The translations under genes and the position numbers were made by a program. Source: Chrysoperla carnea (lineage: Eukaryota; Arthropoda; Insecta; Neuroptera; Chrysopidae). From it: a DNA stretch of 64,000 nucleotides. The notes below the pieces were generated by a model. That model worked only from the letters and a program-made list of their open reading frames with translations. It made no database searches and was not told the origin of the DNA. Below, in pieces: positions 37,701 through 54,235 of this stretch. Numbering within the stretch: position 1 is the stretch's first letter; the number at the start of each line of letters is the position of its first letter. The stretch is taken from assembly GCF_905475395.1 (NCBI RefSeq), contig NC_058341.1, positions 32,069,501 to 32,133,500 of the forward strand, given 5' to 3'.

Positions 37701-40700
37701 TGTAGAACATGTGAGCTTTCTGCACAGCGTCTGCCCTCGACAGAATCCTATAGCTTCACTGCTTAAAATAGCAACCGGACAAGTTTCGCCTTCGGGTGAC
37801 TGAATGTCCTCAAGGAGGGCACTTAAAATCCCTTGGCCTACGTGCTAGAGACCCATTTGGGGTACCCCTCTTTTGCTTTATTATTATTACGTATAATAAA
37901 AATGATCTTGAGATATTCAATCTCAAAGTTCACGTTCCTATTTGCCAAATCGTGTTTGAAGCTACTATAAAGTTTATTGGGCATAAAATTCTCTACAATG
38001 CAACGAAATATATTTATAACGAGAGGCAAATTCCTTGAATGAATTTCTTGATAGAGAAATTTAATAACCCTTTGAACCAAACATGAAAATATCCTTTATT
38101 ATTGTCTATAAGATTTCTTACCTTCAAAACAACTGCCAATATACGGTAATTGTTGTTCTTCGGACATTTCTATAACATCTTCCAAACTTCCTAATAATGT
38201 TACAGTTAATTCATAAATATCCATTATATTGGAAAATAATGCATCGAGATCCTAGAAAAAATTAAAAACAAAATTAATGAATTGTGAGAGTATTTGCATT
38301 AGTTCGTAATGAGTTTTTCCGAAAGAAACTTGTAACAACTTATCAAAGTGAAATTTTACGTAAAACAGGTTCAAAAACTGTAGCTACTGAAAAACGTTAG
38401 GACAACGCAAATTCAGTGGCGGAGTGAAATCACAAAAAGTTATATTTCTATCTAACATAAATTTACTGTTACGATTATGAAAATGCACCTAAATTTATCA
38501 ATCATTAAACAATAATTACCTTAGGATCTGTAACTAATTTAGCAATTTCCTCTCTAAATACTTTAATAATCATGTGTAAGTCACGTAAATATTGCTTTTC
38601 CTCATGAATTAAATCTTTTACCATCTCTTCATAAGTGAGTGACGTTCGTGGTGTAATTGGTTCGCCCTGTAATAATGAACTTGCCATTGTACTTGGACCT
38701 TCATCTTGATAAAACATATCCATTAGCACCTGCATTAACAAAAGAAATTTAATGAAAATAAAAATTATACATTTAAAAAGCAAAACCATTATTTTTAACA
38801 TAAATCTAACAAAATTTCATATAAAAAATAATTGTATTTATTTTAAAGTGAATCAAAATTTATAGTTTCAAGCATTATTTGTTTATTTGAACATACACTG
38901 AAAATTATAGAAAATGAGACAAAAAACAATATTACTGCAAAAAAACAAATTAAATGAAATATTTTACAGTACTTTCACGGAGTCTGGAATATTATGTTTT
39001 TGGAATTACTCCAATAAGAAGATAATTGAATAAAAAATAGAAGTCATTTTTTTCTACACTCGATAAATCTTGGCGTTCGTCTCCTTTCTCCCCAAATATG
39101 TATTTCAATATTTGTCTGTCGGCTGATACGTCGTTTTATCAAGTATCGTACAAGATGATTTTTTCCATTTGTTGCGTATTACTCGATTATATTTTATTAG
39201 AATAACAATTATCTTTTTGTTATAAAAATAAATTGTAAATATTCGTTAGATTTAAGTATCAGACTTTATTGAAAATTTCCCAAGTCCATATAATTTTCTC
39301 AAGTAATCATAAATAATATCGTAGGAAAGTTTTAAATATGTGCTAATCAATGAGAATACATACACATACGGTGGACTATGAAATATTCTCGAATGGTACC
39401 TTGAAGCTGACTATCGATTTTTTAAGACAATTTCAAGTACGAATTATCTAAGTGTAATAATTCTCACACTTTTATGTATTTATGAGATTTCATCTTTGAA
39501 TTAGCCTTAGAAATTTCCTTGACTATTTGACAAATGGCTGCACATCTAAATAATGAAAATTGTACCCAGAGACGCTTCTGGTTAGGTTTTTAGTCTAAAT
39601 TTCATTTTATTTTTGTCTCACTTTCTTTGGCAGTTATATAATCCAATAATTTGTTTAGTTGTGATGATGTATGTTCACGATCGTAAAATTATGCGCAAGT
39701 ACTGGAAATTGTAGCTTCTAGCATGTTTAATGACAAAAACGAGATCGAAACGTAGACAAAATAGTTATAGTACAATAAAAATAAAACAAAAAAACATGGA
39801 ACCTTAAAAATTTGGTTGTTTATACCTTCCTGTTGAATGTACTAAAAGTTCCCCAAAATAAAGCAAATGTAAGCTTTTAGATTAAAAATTCAATTTTAGG
39901 GGACTTTTAGTACGTTCAAGAAGTAGATACCCACAATCTGTACCAAATTCCTTGCTTGGACTCATTTTTTTAGATCAAACTTTAACTTTTCTGCACTTAA
40001 AGGTACCGTTACATGTAAACTCTAACCAGAATTGATCTAGATTCAAATGCCACATTTTCTTACTCTCTCTATTAAACGAATTGCTAAACTGCAAGTACAG
40101 CAGGTAATGGAGAAGAGAACTCTATAGTTTAAAGTATAGAGCAAATTTAGCAGACATAGCGTGTAAACGTGGTCTTTAAGTCTAGTTAACAATTGGTAAG
40201 TAGAGTACCATATTCCGAGCTCTATGGTAGTACCTCTATTGTCTATGTTCATAATTTAGAAGCTCTGATGTATTTTTTTGTAATATTGAAAAGTGAGGCT
40301 TAAATCTAGTATCGTGAACATAAATCTTAAAAAAGATTTACTCTTTACTTAGAAAACTAATAAATAATTTTATAGTTATATAATACTCAATTTGGATGAG
40401 TATTCATAACCATCTTTTTTTCTTTGTTAATGCTTATAAAATTTTGTTCCTTTTCAAACAGTCTTTATAAAATACAAAGTGCTCTATACATTTGAAGAAT
40501 ATTTGAAATGTACATTCTCGTCCAAAAAAAAACCGATGATATTACACTAATATTTTTTTTTTTTTTGAACGCGAGTGTTATCTAAAAAAAACCATACGAA
40601 TTTCCTTAACGTAGTGTAACAACATTGTGTTGATTAATTTATTACAACATACAAGTAAATTTTATTTAAATTGAAAAAGTATAGAAGAAGTCTAAAAAGA

Positions 40701-43700
40701 TGACATAGACTAAATAAAATACTAGTACATTTATTTGTTTTTAAAAGCAAATAAAAAGCAAACTCGCTAGCAACATAAAGAAAAATTTAGGTAACAAGGG
40801 CAACAAACTGATTTTATTAACGTAATATTTGTTTTAATTTTTTTAAATAAGTATTCAACGCTAAAAGTTTACTTAAAAAAATTATTGGCTCCGTTTGAGC
40901 GCCCACGAGTTAGTTCAAACAAGCTTCTCATGTATCGACAAACCATTTTTTCTTTAAGATACATGAGGTGCAGTATACATAGAGATCCATTATTGCTTAA
41001 AATGTCTATGAAGTAAACAGATTAATTATTTCGTAATTTAGTCAAATATATTTATCTCTACTATCATTCTGACTTTTCACTTCGCAAAAAATACAAACAA
41101 GCTGAAATTAATTGAAACATATAGTGTTTGATGAGTAAAATTCGATAAAAAAAAGTTGCCATCTGCAACGTGGCAACATAATAATTTTGAATTTTGGATC
41201 TTTTATGCCCAGAAATACGAAAAAAAATTATGAATTTGAAGAATGTAAAACTCTATATAAAAAGGTTTTTGTAAATAGTTTTAAATTTTTTACTGGAATC
41301 GAATATAACACGTTTTAAAAAGTTTTAAATGAATTTGTGGGATCGCAGTTTACAAAAACACTCATATCTTGAAAACGAAAACATGCAACTTTTTAATCGC
41401 GTTATACTGGATTCCTGAATTGAAAATTTGTTTAACATAACAATTTTTATTAGATAATTTTACGTTTTTCAAATTCATTATATATTACATTTTTCTTATT
41501 TTGTATATTTTTAAAGTTTTCCTGAACAGAAAATTTTTTAAGGGATTTTCCACTCAGTGTCCGAGCTTTAAGGTTAAATTTAACAAGTTGTGTATAAGAT
41601 ATCAATAAATTTTTTTAAGATATCAAGAGAATTTTAATCCACTTTGTCTGATATATGACACTAACCAAATAGACCAGATCAGACCTCATGGCTCGCCTAG
41701 ACGTCATTCACGTGTTGCCTGACATTTACGGAAGCAATTGATTACAATTTGTTTACCAAACGACGACTAATTTTCGACAACAAAAGGACTACACTTCTAT
41801 CGCTTATGAAAATTAGCGGCTGTTTTTTGGCTTTCATTATTTATCACAAAAGATAATATGAAATACTCTTTGAAAAAAATGTAATAGTATCTCATAAACA
41901 ACTTGTTTAATTATAAAGTCCAGACACTCTTAATGGAAAATTATTTTCAAATAGTTCACTTTGCAGGTGGAAATTTTATTTATTGAATTCTACTCATGAA
42001 GTACTAATGTTTCTGAAACTTTAAACTTGTTGGTATTTATTGAAACTTGTTTTAAATGACTGTAGTATATTAATTGAACATAAATTTGAAAATATGATTT
42101 CTACGTTAATAAAATCTTGTTCTTAAAAACATTACGAACAGAAATACACTCATTGTTTGGTTTTTTGATTTGTTTACGTACCACCTGATTTAGTTTTTTG
42201 AATAATTTGTTTCAAAAGATTGCATGAAAAAGCATAAAGCAGAATTAAAATAACATTATTAAAAGCACCTATTTAAAAGCTTGTGAACGATAATTTTATA
42301 AATGAATATAATTTTTTTTTATTTAAAAATGAATTAATAAATAATATGCCGTATCTACCACCACGCTAACATAACTCCTCTTTTCTTCTTATATTTCTAT
42401 ATATATATATATGTATATATAAACTGTGAGAATCGTGCAATTTTTGAGAAAATGACCATGCAGTTATCAGAACTGAGCACTGGAATTGAGAAAACATATT
42501 TTTCCGAATCCTACTGAATTACAATGATACATTGTAATCAAGTCACTTCATTGTGAAGGGAAACAGAAGCATGATACTCGATGACACGGAAAGGATTGAC
42601 TCGAGCACATCTCTTGCGTGAGACAGCGATTCTTATAGAAAGATAATCCGCGATGCATCGAATAGGAAGTAGCTACGAAAAGTTCACATTGATTATTAAA
42701 TCAGAAGTACATTATTTGACTACGCTCAGTTGTATCGGCTGCGATACAATTGAGAACGATAGTCGTTCTTTCGATAGGGCATTGTCACTGCCGGTTGAAT
42801 TACCATCTTCAAAATTTGAGAATCTCAGATAAAGTTGAATGTGTATAAAATCTTTATTTATGTTAATTGCACCGCTAAAAGCCAACATGGAGTCAGATAT
42901 AACAAAATGCTTGGGTTCGAAACTTTCAATTAGATTCTGATCAGAATCTCGACAAGTGAGGGTTGAAATAATAGTAAGGACGTCAGAGTAGAAGCAGATA
43001 CGGACATAAATAATAATATAATACAAAGAACATTTACGCAAAACTAATGTTAATACTATTAACATTATATTAATCAAGTTAACAACAATATTAACAAATT
43101 ATTTAACAATAATAAACGATATTAACAGTTGAATTTCAATCTTTTATATCTATTTTCACACACTTTAAATTTTTTAAATGATAATTTATTCAATATTTTA
43201 GACAAACAATAAAAAATTTTAACTTATGATGTAACGAATAATTTTATAAATGTAGGAAAACTTATTTGGACGAAATTTATGTTTTGGAACTCCAAGAAAG
43301 GTCGTCAAATTATATAAAAGATTAACATTTGAAAATATTAAAGGGCTGAAATTTTGTTTAACCGTAAATCGAATAAATTTCAACATCTTGCATCATTTTC
43401 GCTGCGTCATACTGTCATAATTAACTCAAAGTTTTTGAGAAATTGAAATTTTATAGAATATTTTAAGGAATAATTTTGTTTCTTATTACAAATTTTTGAA
43501 TTAAAATAATAAACATAAATCATGCAATCCTCCAAAGCAAAATTGCAAGGTAAATGGGTAGATATAATCGCTATACAAAATGTAGGTTTTTTTGGGAATT
43601 TTATTAGTTCCCTGCAAGTCAACGAAAAGCAAAAATACTTATACATTTTAATTCAATAAGATTTCATATTATGGCCAATTACTAAACAGAATGATCCATT

Positions 43701-46696
43701 GCAATTTCCAAGGTGCACCGGTATGTGCAAGCTTTCTGTAAGTTTCCTCTCAATCAGTGCCCAACAATATTTAGTTCTAGTGTTACGTAAAAATATCAAT
43801 TTCACTAATATCGATACTTTTGTTACGATTTCAAATATTTTTAGACTTTTTAACCATAAATCGGATAAATTTCAACATCTTATATTGATATTTTTTTGAA
43901 CAAAATCTGTACCAGATTTCATACTATTCTGAAAAAACCGTTTAAAGTATGTTGAAGTTTTTTTGAATTTTAGAATTTAATTTCAGGAATCCGATCAAAA
44001 TATTAGAACATAATAAACGCCAAGTAATTGCGTTACCTCTTTAATGAGTAATTCTATTCAGAAATGGAGAGCATGAAAATCTTTTTCCAAAGGCTATACA
44101 ATGTTGACAAAATTTCCACATATAGAAATACCATTTTCCAGAGCAGAACTGTTGTAATATGGCATTGTAAGGAAAAATATTGGTATTAAGAGCTTTCCAA
44201 TAAATTTTTTTTTTCAAAGAAAAAATGGAGGCTTAGTTTTAAGAGCTTATAATTTCTTTATTTTTTACCAACTTTAAAATATTTTCTATATCTATTTTCG
44301 AATAAATCATCTGGATATTATTTCCTTTCTTTTTCTAACGGATAAGATATTCATAAACGATTTCCGATAAATTTTAAGCGAAATTAGTTCTAGATAACTA
44401 TTAATTAATGGTAAAAATTTGTCTAAATCTAAATATAATAATAATTTTCTAAAATTTTTAATCCTTTCTATTTAAATCAAATTAAAATTAAAAAATTTAA
44501 CAATTACTCATCATCACCAAAGAATAAAACAACATATTTTGCAGAAATAATTAAAAATTTAAAAAAAAAATGGTTAATACCTTATCAGCACACATAGCAA
44601 CTTTGATATCTTGACAACTGATTTCAACATGATGTATATTTTTAACATAATTTCCAGCAAGTTTTAAAATATCAGCACTTATATATTCCAGTACTGCGAC
44701 TAAATAATGTGACACATTACTATCTACTTTGTAGAGTAGCACTTCCTAGATCAACAAAAAATCATTCTAATGAGATTAAAAAATTTGTGTAATAGATCAT
44801 ATTTGAGTACGCAAAATATGAGCAACGAGATCTTATTCGCATAAGGAGCCAAAAAATCGACGATTTCCGAATGAATAAGTGCTGCACATTTCACTTTTTA
44901 AGGAAATGGGACAACTTCTTTTGTAAGATCAACAAAAAAAAATTTTATTATATATATTATATTTTATTCCTAATCTTTGTTACTCTAGTCTAAAGTTTCC
45001 AGAATAATTTTTACGAAAATTTAACCAATAGGGTATTCCACTATTTTTGAAAAAGTATTTCAAAATGTTAATTTTGCTAATAAAAAGCCACCAAAAATTT
45101 ATTTCGGAAAAATACACACGCTTTCTTGCCAAAAACTTAAATTTTAAACTGTCAAAAACGCGGGCATCCAATTTGATGACGTAATATGGGTATCACTATA
45201 CGAAATAACACAAATAATTTTGACAGATATATTCATAGACATCTGATTATAATATAAATACTAATCTATGTATATATTATACCCAACTGTCTACACTGAA
45301 CTAACTGATGGTCTATGACTCATACCGCTATGACATCACAGCAGGGCTTACCCGCGTTTTAGGTCACGTGATATACAGTTTAAAAATTACGATTTTTAAT
45401 TTTAATATTTTAAAAGAAAAAAGTGCTTTTATGACTCGAAATCAGAATATTTAAGTACATTTTACTTAAATTTTAACTTTTTTCAAATTTCATTTATTTT
45501 TGACTAACGATAATACCCTATCTCGAGATATCGAATCTTTGGTAACTTTGGATTTAAGAAACAAAGATTACGCATGCAAAGTGTGTTGCTTCAAATACAC
45601 CCCCTCCCCCACAAAGGTGGCGAGTATTTGCGACCATTTTCACAAATTTCGCTTCTCATATATTGCACTAATAATTTTTTTGAAATTTTTATTTTAATTC
45701 AGTAAGTATTTTGTATTATTGTGAATTATCTGACAGAATAATAACTATAATAGATATCAGATAGGATAGGAAGGATTGTTAGCCCATGTATTAATATGGG
45801 CTAAAAATAGCAAAATTTGGGTTAATTTAATTTAATAATTTGAATTATTTTATATTATTTTTAGTATACTACTTTAAAGGATCTATTCTAACCTAGCCGT
45901 GCATCTTATATCAAAAAGAGTTTGGGAGGAAAAAATAAGCCCCTTTCAAAATACTTAATAATTTTTTTGTTCAAACTCCAACATACCTTTTGCAATAAAT
46001 GATGAACTTTATCTACTGGAAGGACTGATTTTTTCTTGCCTCGGTCTAAAGCTTCTCTCGCATCAGTCAATGCCCAGCGGTCTATAGGCGTTGGAAAAGT
46101 TCTACGAACTCTTTCTTCAACATCCTAAATAGACATGAACAGTTCGTTAAGTTTCATTATTTAAAAAGAAACAAAAACAAAGAAAAAGAAATCGAAAAAA
46201 AAAAATGACGTTATATTAAAATTGAACTCACTTGTACTGTATGTGGCGGTGGTTTAGCACAAAGCATTGCCAAAAGTCTTAAACATAAACCTTCGACGTA
46301 ATCCAATGCGTCATCTCGAACGGCAAGAGAAGGATGAACTTGCTCAAGGACCTAGACAAAGTAAACTTTCAGTAACTTGTATTATTATTTACTTTTGTGT
46401 AAGTATCATAACACAGATTTTGACAACTGGGTTTATCCAAGAGAATTAAGTGCCAAAGATCGAAAATTAATCGTAGACATTAACTAAATTAATATAAATA
46501 ATGAAATCATTTTATGATAATATAAAAAAATAGACAATGTTTTTTTTTTAGGAATAATGATTGTAATAGCAGATCAAAAGATTATACAGACCTTTTTTAA
46601 AGCGTTTACAAATACACCACGCCATTTAAGCGCATTTTCTTCTTTTTCAAAATCATAATTATGCCCTCCACTAACAGAAATTGTGTTAGAGAACAT
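28780..46696 (-). CDS. Sos: Son of sevenless, Ras guanine-nucleotide exchange factor
   Basis: Catalyses GDP/GTP exchange on Ras after receptor tyrosine kinase activation; recruited to the membrane by Drk/Grb2. Nineteen exons in gene order: 46696-46592, 46351-46232, 46124-45987, 44745-44581, 38729-38520, 38251-38122, 37576-37473, 37211-36979, 36827-36694, 36312-36118, 35056-34782, 34662-33967, 33904-33722, 32496-32212, 32137-32021, 31692-31308, 30968-30157, 29380-29007 and 28936-28780. All phases close: 1605 residues (Drosophila about 1600). Domains: histone folds (about 1-195), DH (210-400), PH (445-550), REM (600-735), Cdc25 catalytic (770-1020, with [26 protein letters not shown] and NNFNGVL), then a Ser/Asn/Gln-rich tail. 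PPPLPPR at about 1407-1413 and 1446-1452 match the PxxPxR motif bound by Drk SH3 domains. Intron 4 is 5.85 kb. A polyglutamine-rich patch lies near 1240. Confidence 0.97.
32857..33351. mobile_element. MITE in a Sos intron, complete copy (495 bp, TA flanks)
   Basis: Terminal inverted repeats GGGAATATTCATG and CATGAATATTCCC are flanked by TA on both sides (32855-32856 and 33352-33353), as for Tc1/mariner derivatives. It sits between the Sos exons at 33904-33722 and 32496-32212. The interior is non-coding and includes cgtatttatacgtcatg and gcgccaaaaaactgcg. A second copy, inverted, lies at 35330-35880. Confidence 0.8.
35330..35880. mobile_element. MITE in a Sos intron, inverted partial copy (about 550 bp)
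   Basis: This is the reverse complement of the element at 32857-33351. Blocks tgtttacaccgttataacaa, cgcagttttttggcgctctc and atacgtgatctgtcaatttt match in inverted order, and the right end is catgaatattccc followed by TA. It carries roughly 100 bases near 35518-35620 that the other copy lacks, and its left terminal repeat is missing. It lies in the intron between Sos exons 36312-36118 and 35056-34782. Confidence 0.75.
37234..37261. repeat. AAT microsatellite
   Basis: About nine tandem AAT triplets just upstream (on the minus strand) of the Sos exon at 37211-36979. A plain simple-sequence repeat. Confidence 0.8.
39806..39945. repeat. Small hairpin element in a Sos intron
   Basis: tgtactaaaagttcccc (about 39839) pairs with ggggacttttagtacg (39899-39914). 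Weaker pairing continues outward (ttcctgttgaa with ttcaagaag; aaatttggt with accaaatt). The unit is about 140 bp with a loop of about 40. It looks like a short MITE or its remnant. Confidence 0.5.
41544..41943. mobile_element. MITE in a Sos intron, same family as 26.05-26.55 kb
   Basis: The left end attttccactcagtgtccg, then agctttaaggttaaattt and aacaagttgt, pairs with the right end (acaacttgtttaattataaa, gtccagacactcttaatgg, aaaat). The arms are diverged by substitutions and small gaps. No coding capacity. Confidence 0.6.
45140..45390. mobile_element. MITE-like inverted-repeat element in a Sos intron, about 250 bp
   Basis: The left end aattttaaactgt, then aacgcgggc, gatgacgtaatat and gggtatcac, is mirrored on the right as gtgatatacagtttaaaaatt, acccgcgtttt, atgacatcac and atacc, in reversed order with gaps. 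The element is GC-richer than its surroundings and non-coding. It lies between the Sos exons at 45987 and 44745. Confidence 0.5.
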
Positions 46697-47855
46697 TTTG
46701 AAACAAAAATCAAACACATAAAATAAAATTTATAATAACAAGAACACAAGAACACATAATTGTCGATAGAACGATTGATATTAAAAATAAATAAATAAGT
46801 ATTCGAACTTTCTAAATAATTATGTGATATTCGATGATTCTTTTATACTTATAATCATTTTTATTTTGTAATTCTTTTGTAGTTGTAACATTTTTTTTAT
46901 TAAAATGACTTCTTGTAACTCTTAAGTATATTAAACTGTTGTCGCCATATTACTTTATAGGTTTACAAATTATGTTATATCTTCTTTTATTTTATTATTT
47001 TAATATATAACCATTACAGTTTCTATTAGTTTTATAGAGAGAGCGATACTCTTCAGAACTGATTTTATAATTCATACTTTGTCACACTTAAATTTATATC
47101 ATTTACTATCTTTATCTTTTGTTTAGTCTTTAAAACTTACGAAAGCGCTGTCAAATAAAAATCAATATAATACAAAGATATTTTGGATTAGTTTTAATGA
47201 AATTTATTCAATTTTTGAATTATATTTTCAATTTTTGATAAATTTTTTGAGTACAGGAAATGTTTTATTAAACCATATTCATTACATTATTAAGATTTAA
47301 TTATTAATAGGATACTTAATTATTCCCGCTGAAAAGCTTGATTAACAATGACGTCAATTTACTTGATTACTATCTCCATCTGTATTTCTCTATTTATAAT
47401 TAAACGAAAACGTTCTAACTTGGGTTCGAAACTTGACATCATCTTTTCATTAGTCAAGCTTGGAACAAAAAAAACGTTTAAAAAGGCCTTTGCCGTTTAT
47501 AAAATATAAACAAATCCAATAATTTAGCTTTTTTTTATTTCGTTTATATATATATCATTTCTTGTACAATTTTTGCCGAACACAGTCGGGTTCTCCCTTG
47601 CCTTAAGTCTTTATTCTGTATCCTTTGTCCTAAGTATGAGTATATCCGCTTGGACAATTCCTAGTTTTGTTGGCCTTATGAGACAACAAGTATGTACAGC
47701 CCCGTCCCTAGCCATAGAATAATATCCTAGCCCTTTTTACACACACATTCATATAAATGTGTCTATTTTTACACAAACCTTTCTTTTTTACTTACATTAC
47801 CGACTAAGATTTCTGATAACTTCGTATAACTCCCTCACAGATAGCGAGACTATAG
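46697..47855. promoter_or_regulatory. Sos upstream region
   Basis: The Sos start codon is at 46696-46694, so promoter and 5' leader sequences should lie here on the minus strand. The region is AT-rich, with a GC-richer patch at 47580-47720. I see no definite core element or further exon. Confidence 0.35.
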
Positions 47856-47996
47856 TTCGCAATATACCTTAACAAAAAGCCTTATATTGACGATGTACGT
47901 GAAGCCAGAAGACAAATGCACAAAGTTGACATGGATGCAGTTAATATTGCCTACACTAATTTCCTCGATTTATCGGCCTTTGGAAAAACCGGTTTG
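47856..47996 (+). pseudogene. Orphan coding-like segment, family not recognised
   Basis: Forty-seven open codons with well-balanced protein-like composition (…PYIDDVREARRQMHKV…DAVNIAYTNFLDLSAF…) stand out from AT-rich surroundings. The segment ends in TTG|GTAATAT, which resembles a splice donor. Upstream a stop closes the frame, and the nearest AG (47879-47880) lacks a pyrimidine tract. No partner exon is visible within about 600 bases before the TMEM185 3' end. It could be an isolated exon of a larger gene, a retrocopied fragment, or a relic. I do not recognise the protein family. Confidence 0.3.
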
Positions 47997-48491
47997 GTAA
48001 TATATTATAATTATATAATTATTTTACGCTCATTTTGGTCATCTCTGGAGACCTACAAATACCGTAGTGTTGAATAGGTGGCGAATCAATGTTGTAAAAT
48101 GCAAAGTGGAGGTAGTATCAAGGAAGAGAACTTTCCAGCAGCTCATTTCTCCCTCGAAATATGTTTTTCGTAATTTTTATGGCTTTATGCATCTCTATAA
48201 TCACTCTAAATTGAGTTAGAAGGTTGCCCAAAAAGACCCATCAAAATCAAGACAAAGCAAAAATGTTTCGTTAAGGACTATTATTACTGCTTTATTGGCT
48301 ATAAAAGAAAAATTAAAAAAACAAAAACAAAGATGTGTTGCTGTAAAAAAATGTATTAAAAAATATACATAATAATTAAATTTGTTTATTTTTAACTTAT
48401 TTATAAATGAGTTTTGTTATGCTTAAAACAACTATAAAAATATGTACAATTCTTATAAAATAATAATAAGTATTACAAACTAAATAAATTT
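47997..48491. other. Intergenic DNA downstream of TMEM185
   Basis: AT-rich, no supported gene. It should contain the 3' end of the minus-strand TMEM185 transcript; an AATAAA on the minus strand lies near 48384-48389. Confidence 0.4.
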
Positions 48492-53443
<4,952 letters not shown>

Positions 53444-54064
53444 CTTACTTACTGATTATGTTCTTAAAAAACATTAATCTACTTTTTTCTATACGCCATT
53501 TTTTTTTTTGTTTACTTTCTTTAAAATTGTAAATTTCTCTTATGATGATTTCTCTTCAAATACTCAGCGCTTTAAGCTAAACAACTGTTTACTTCTATTA
53601 CCTATTTTGATATTTAAAATTGATATTTCCTGATTTTTTATTGATTAACATATCTTTCATTCAATTTCCTTGTAGTTTTTTTTAAAACTGAATTCGATGA
53701 ATTCAATGGAAAATTGTATAGAAAAATAGATAAGATGTCACGTCTAATTTTAGTTGGACTAAAATAATAAAAAATTTTTATTCTTAATATCTGTTTGTTA
53801 TAATATGTAAATTAGTTCTTTAGATGTGCAGCAATTGGTTTTGAAAGAAACCTTGAAATTTCTATAAGTGGAAACTGATTTTATTTACTTGAATTATGAT
53901 CAATATATTTGAAGGACTTTTCTATTTTTATCATGATTAACATATAATAAAATCGAAGATTATTTGAATTACTTTTAAAGTCATGAAAATTTAATTGGAG
54001 CAGTAGATTGAGAAAGTTTTTTTTTACATTGTGGTGTGGAAGTCTCATGTGACATCTATGAAAA
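53444..54064. other. TMEM185 upstream region
   Basis: AT-rich sequence that should hold the TMEM185 promoter on the minus strand. No other feature recognised. Confidence 0.4.
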
Positions 54065-54235
54065 GATAACACTAGAGATGATAATGATAATAAAAACTTT
54101 TTATTATTTTACTCATGACCTTGCGGATAACACTAGAGATGATAATGATAAAAACATTTTGTTACTTATGACCTCGCGGATAACACTAGAGATGATAATG
54201 ATAAACCGTTTTATTACTTATTATATGACCTCGCG
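54065..54235. repeat. Three-copy tandem repeat (units of 53-61 bp)
   Basis: The phrase gataacactagagatgataa starts at 54065, 54126 and 54179. Each unit ends in a 'atgacc(t)tcgcg' block (cttgcg in the first). The middle of each unit varies in length and sequence. A minisatellite; the open frame across it is a by-product. Confidence 0.8.

Larger units (their letters stand above)
38730..44580. other. Largest Sos intron (5.85 kb), with repeats
   Basis: It separates the histone-fold exons from the DH domain exons. Contents: a hairpin at 39806-39945, a MITE at 41544-41943, and long AT-rich tracts. A 121-codon minus-strand frame at 42712-43077 shows no domain and is not called. A regulatory role of this intron is possible but not shown by the sequence. 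Confidence 0.5.

Noticed and set aside
42712-43077. 121-codon frame in the large Sos intron
   Set aside because: No family likeness and no consistent splice sites; chance open frame in AT-rich DNA.
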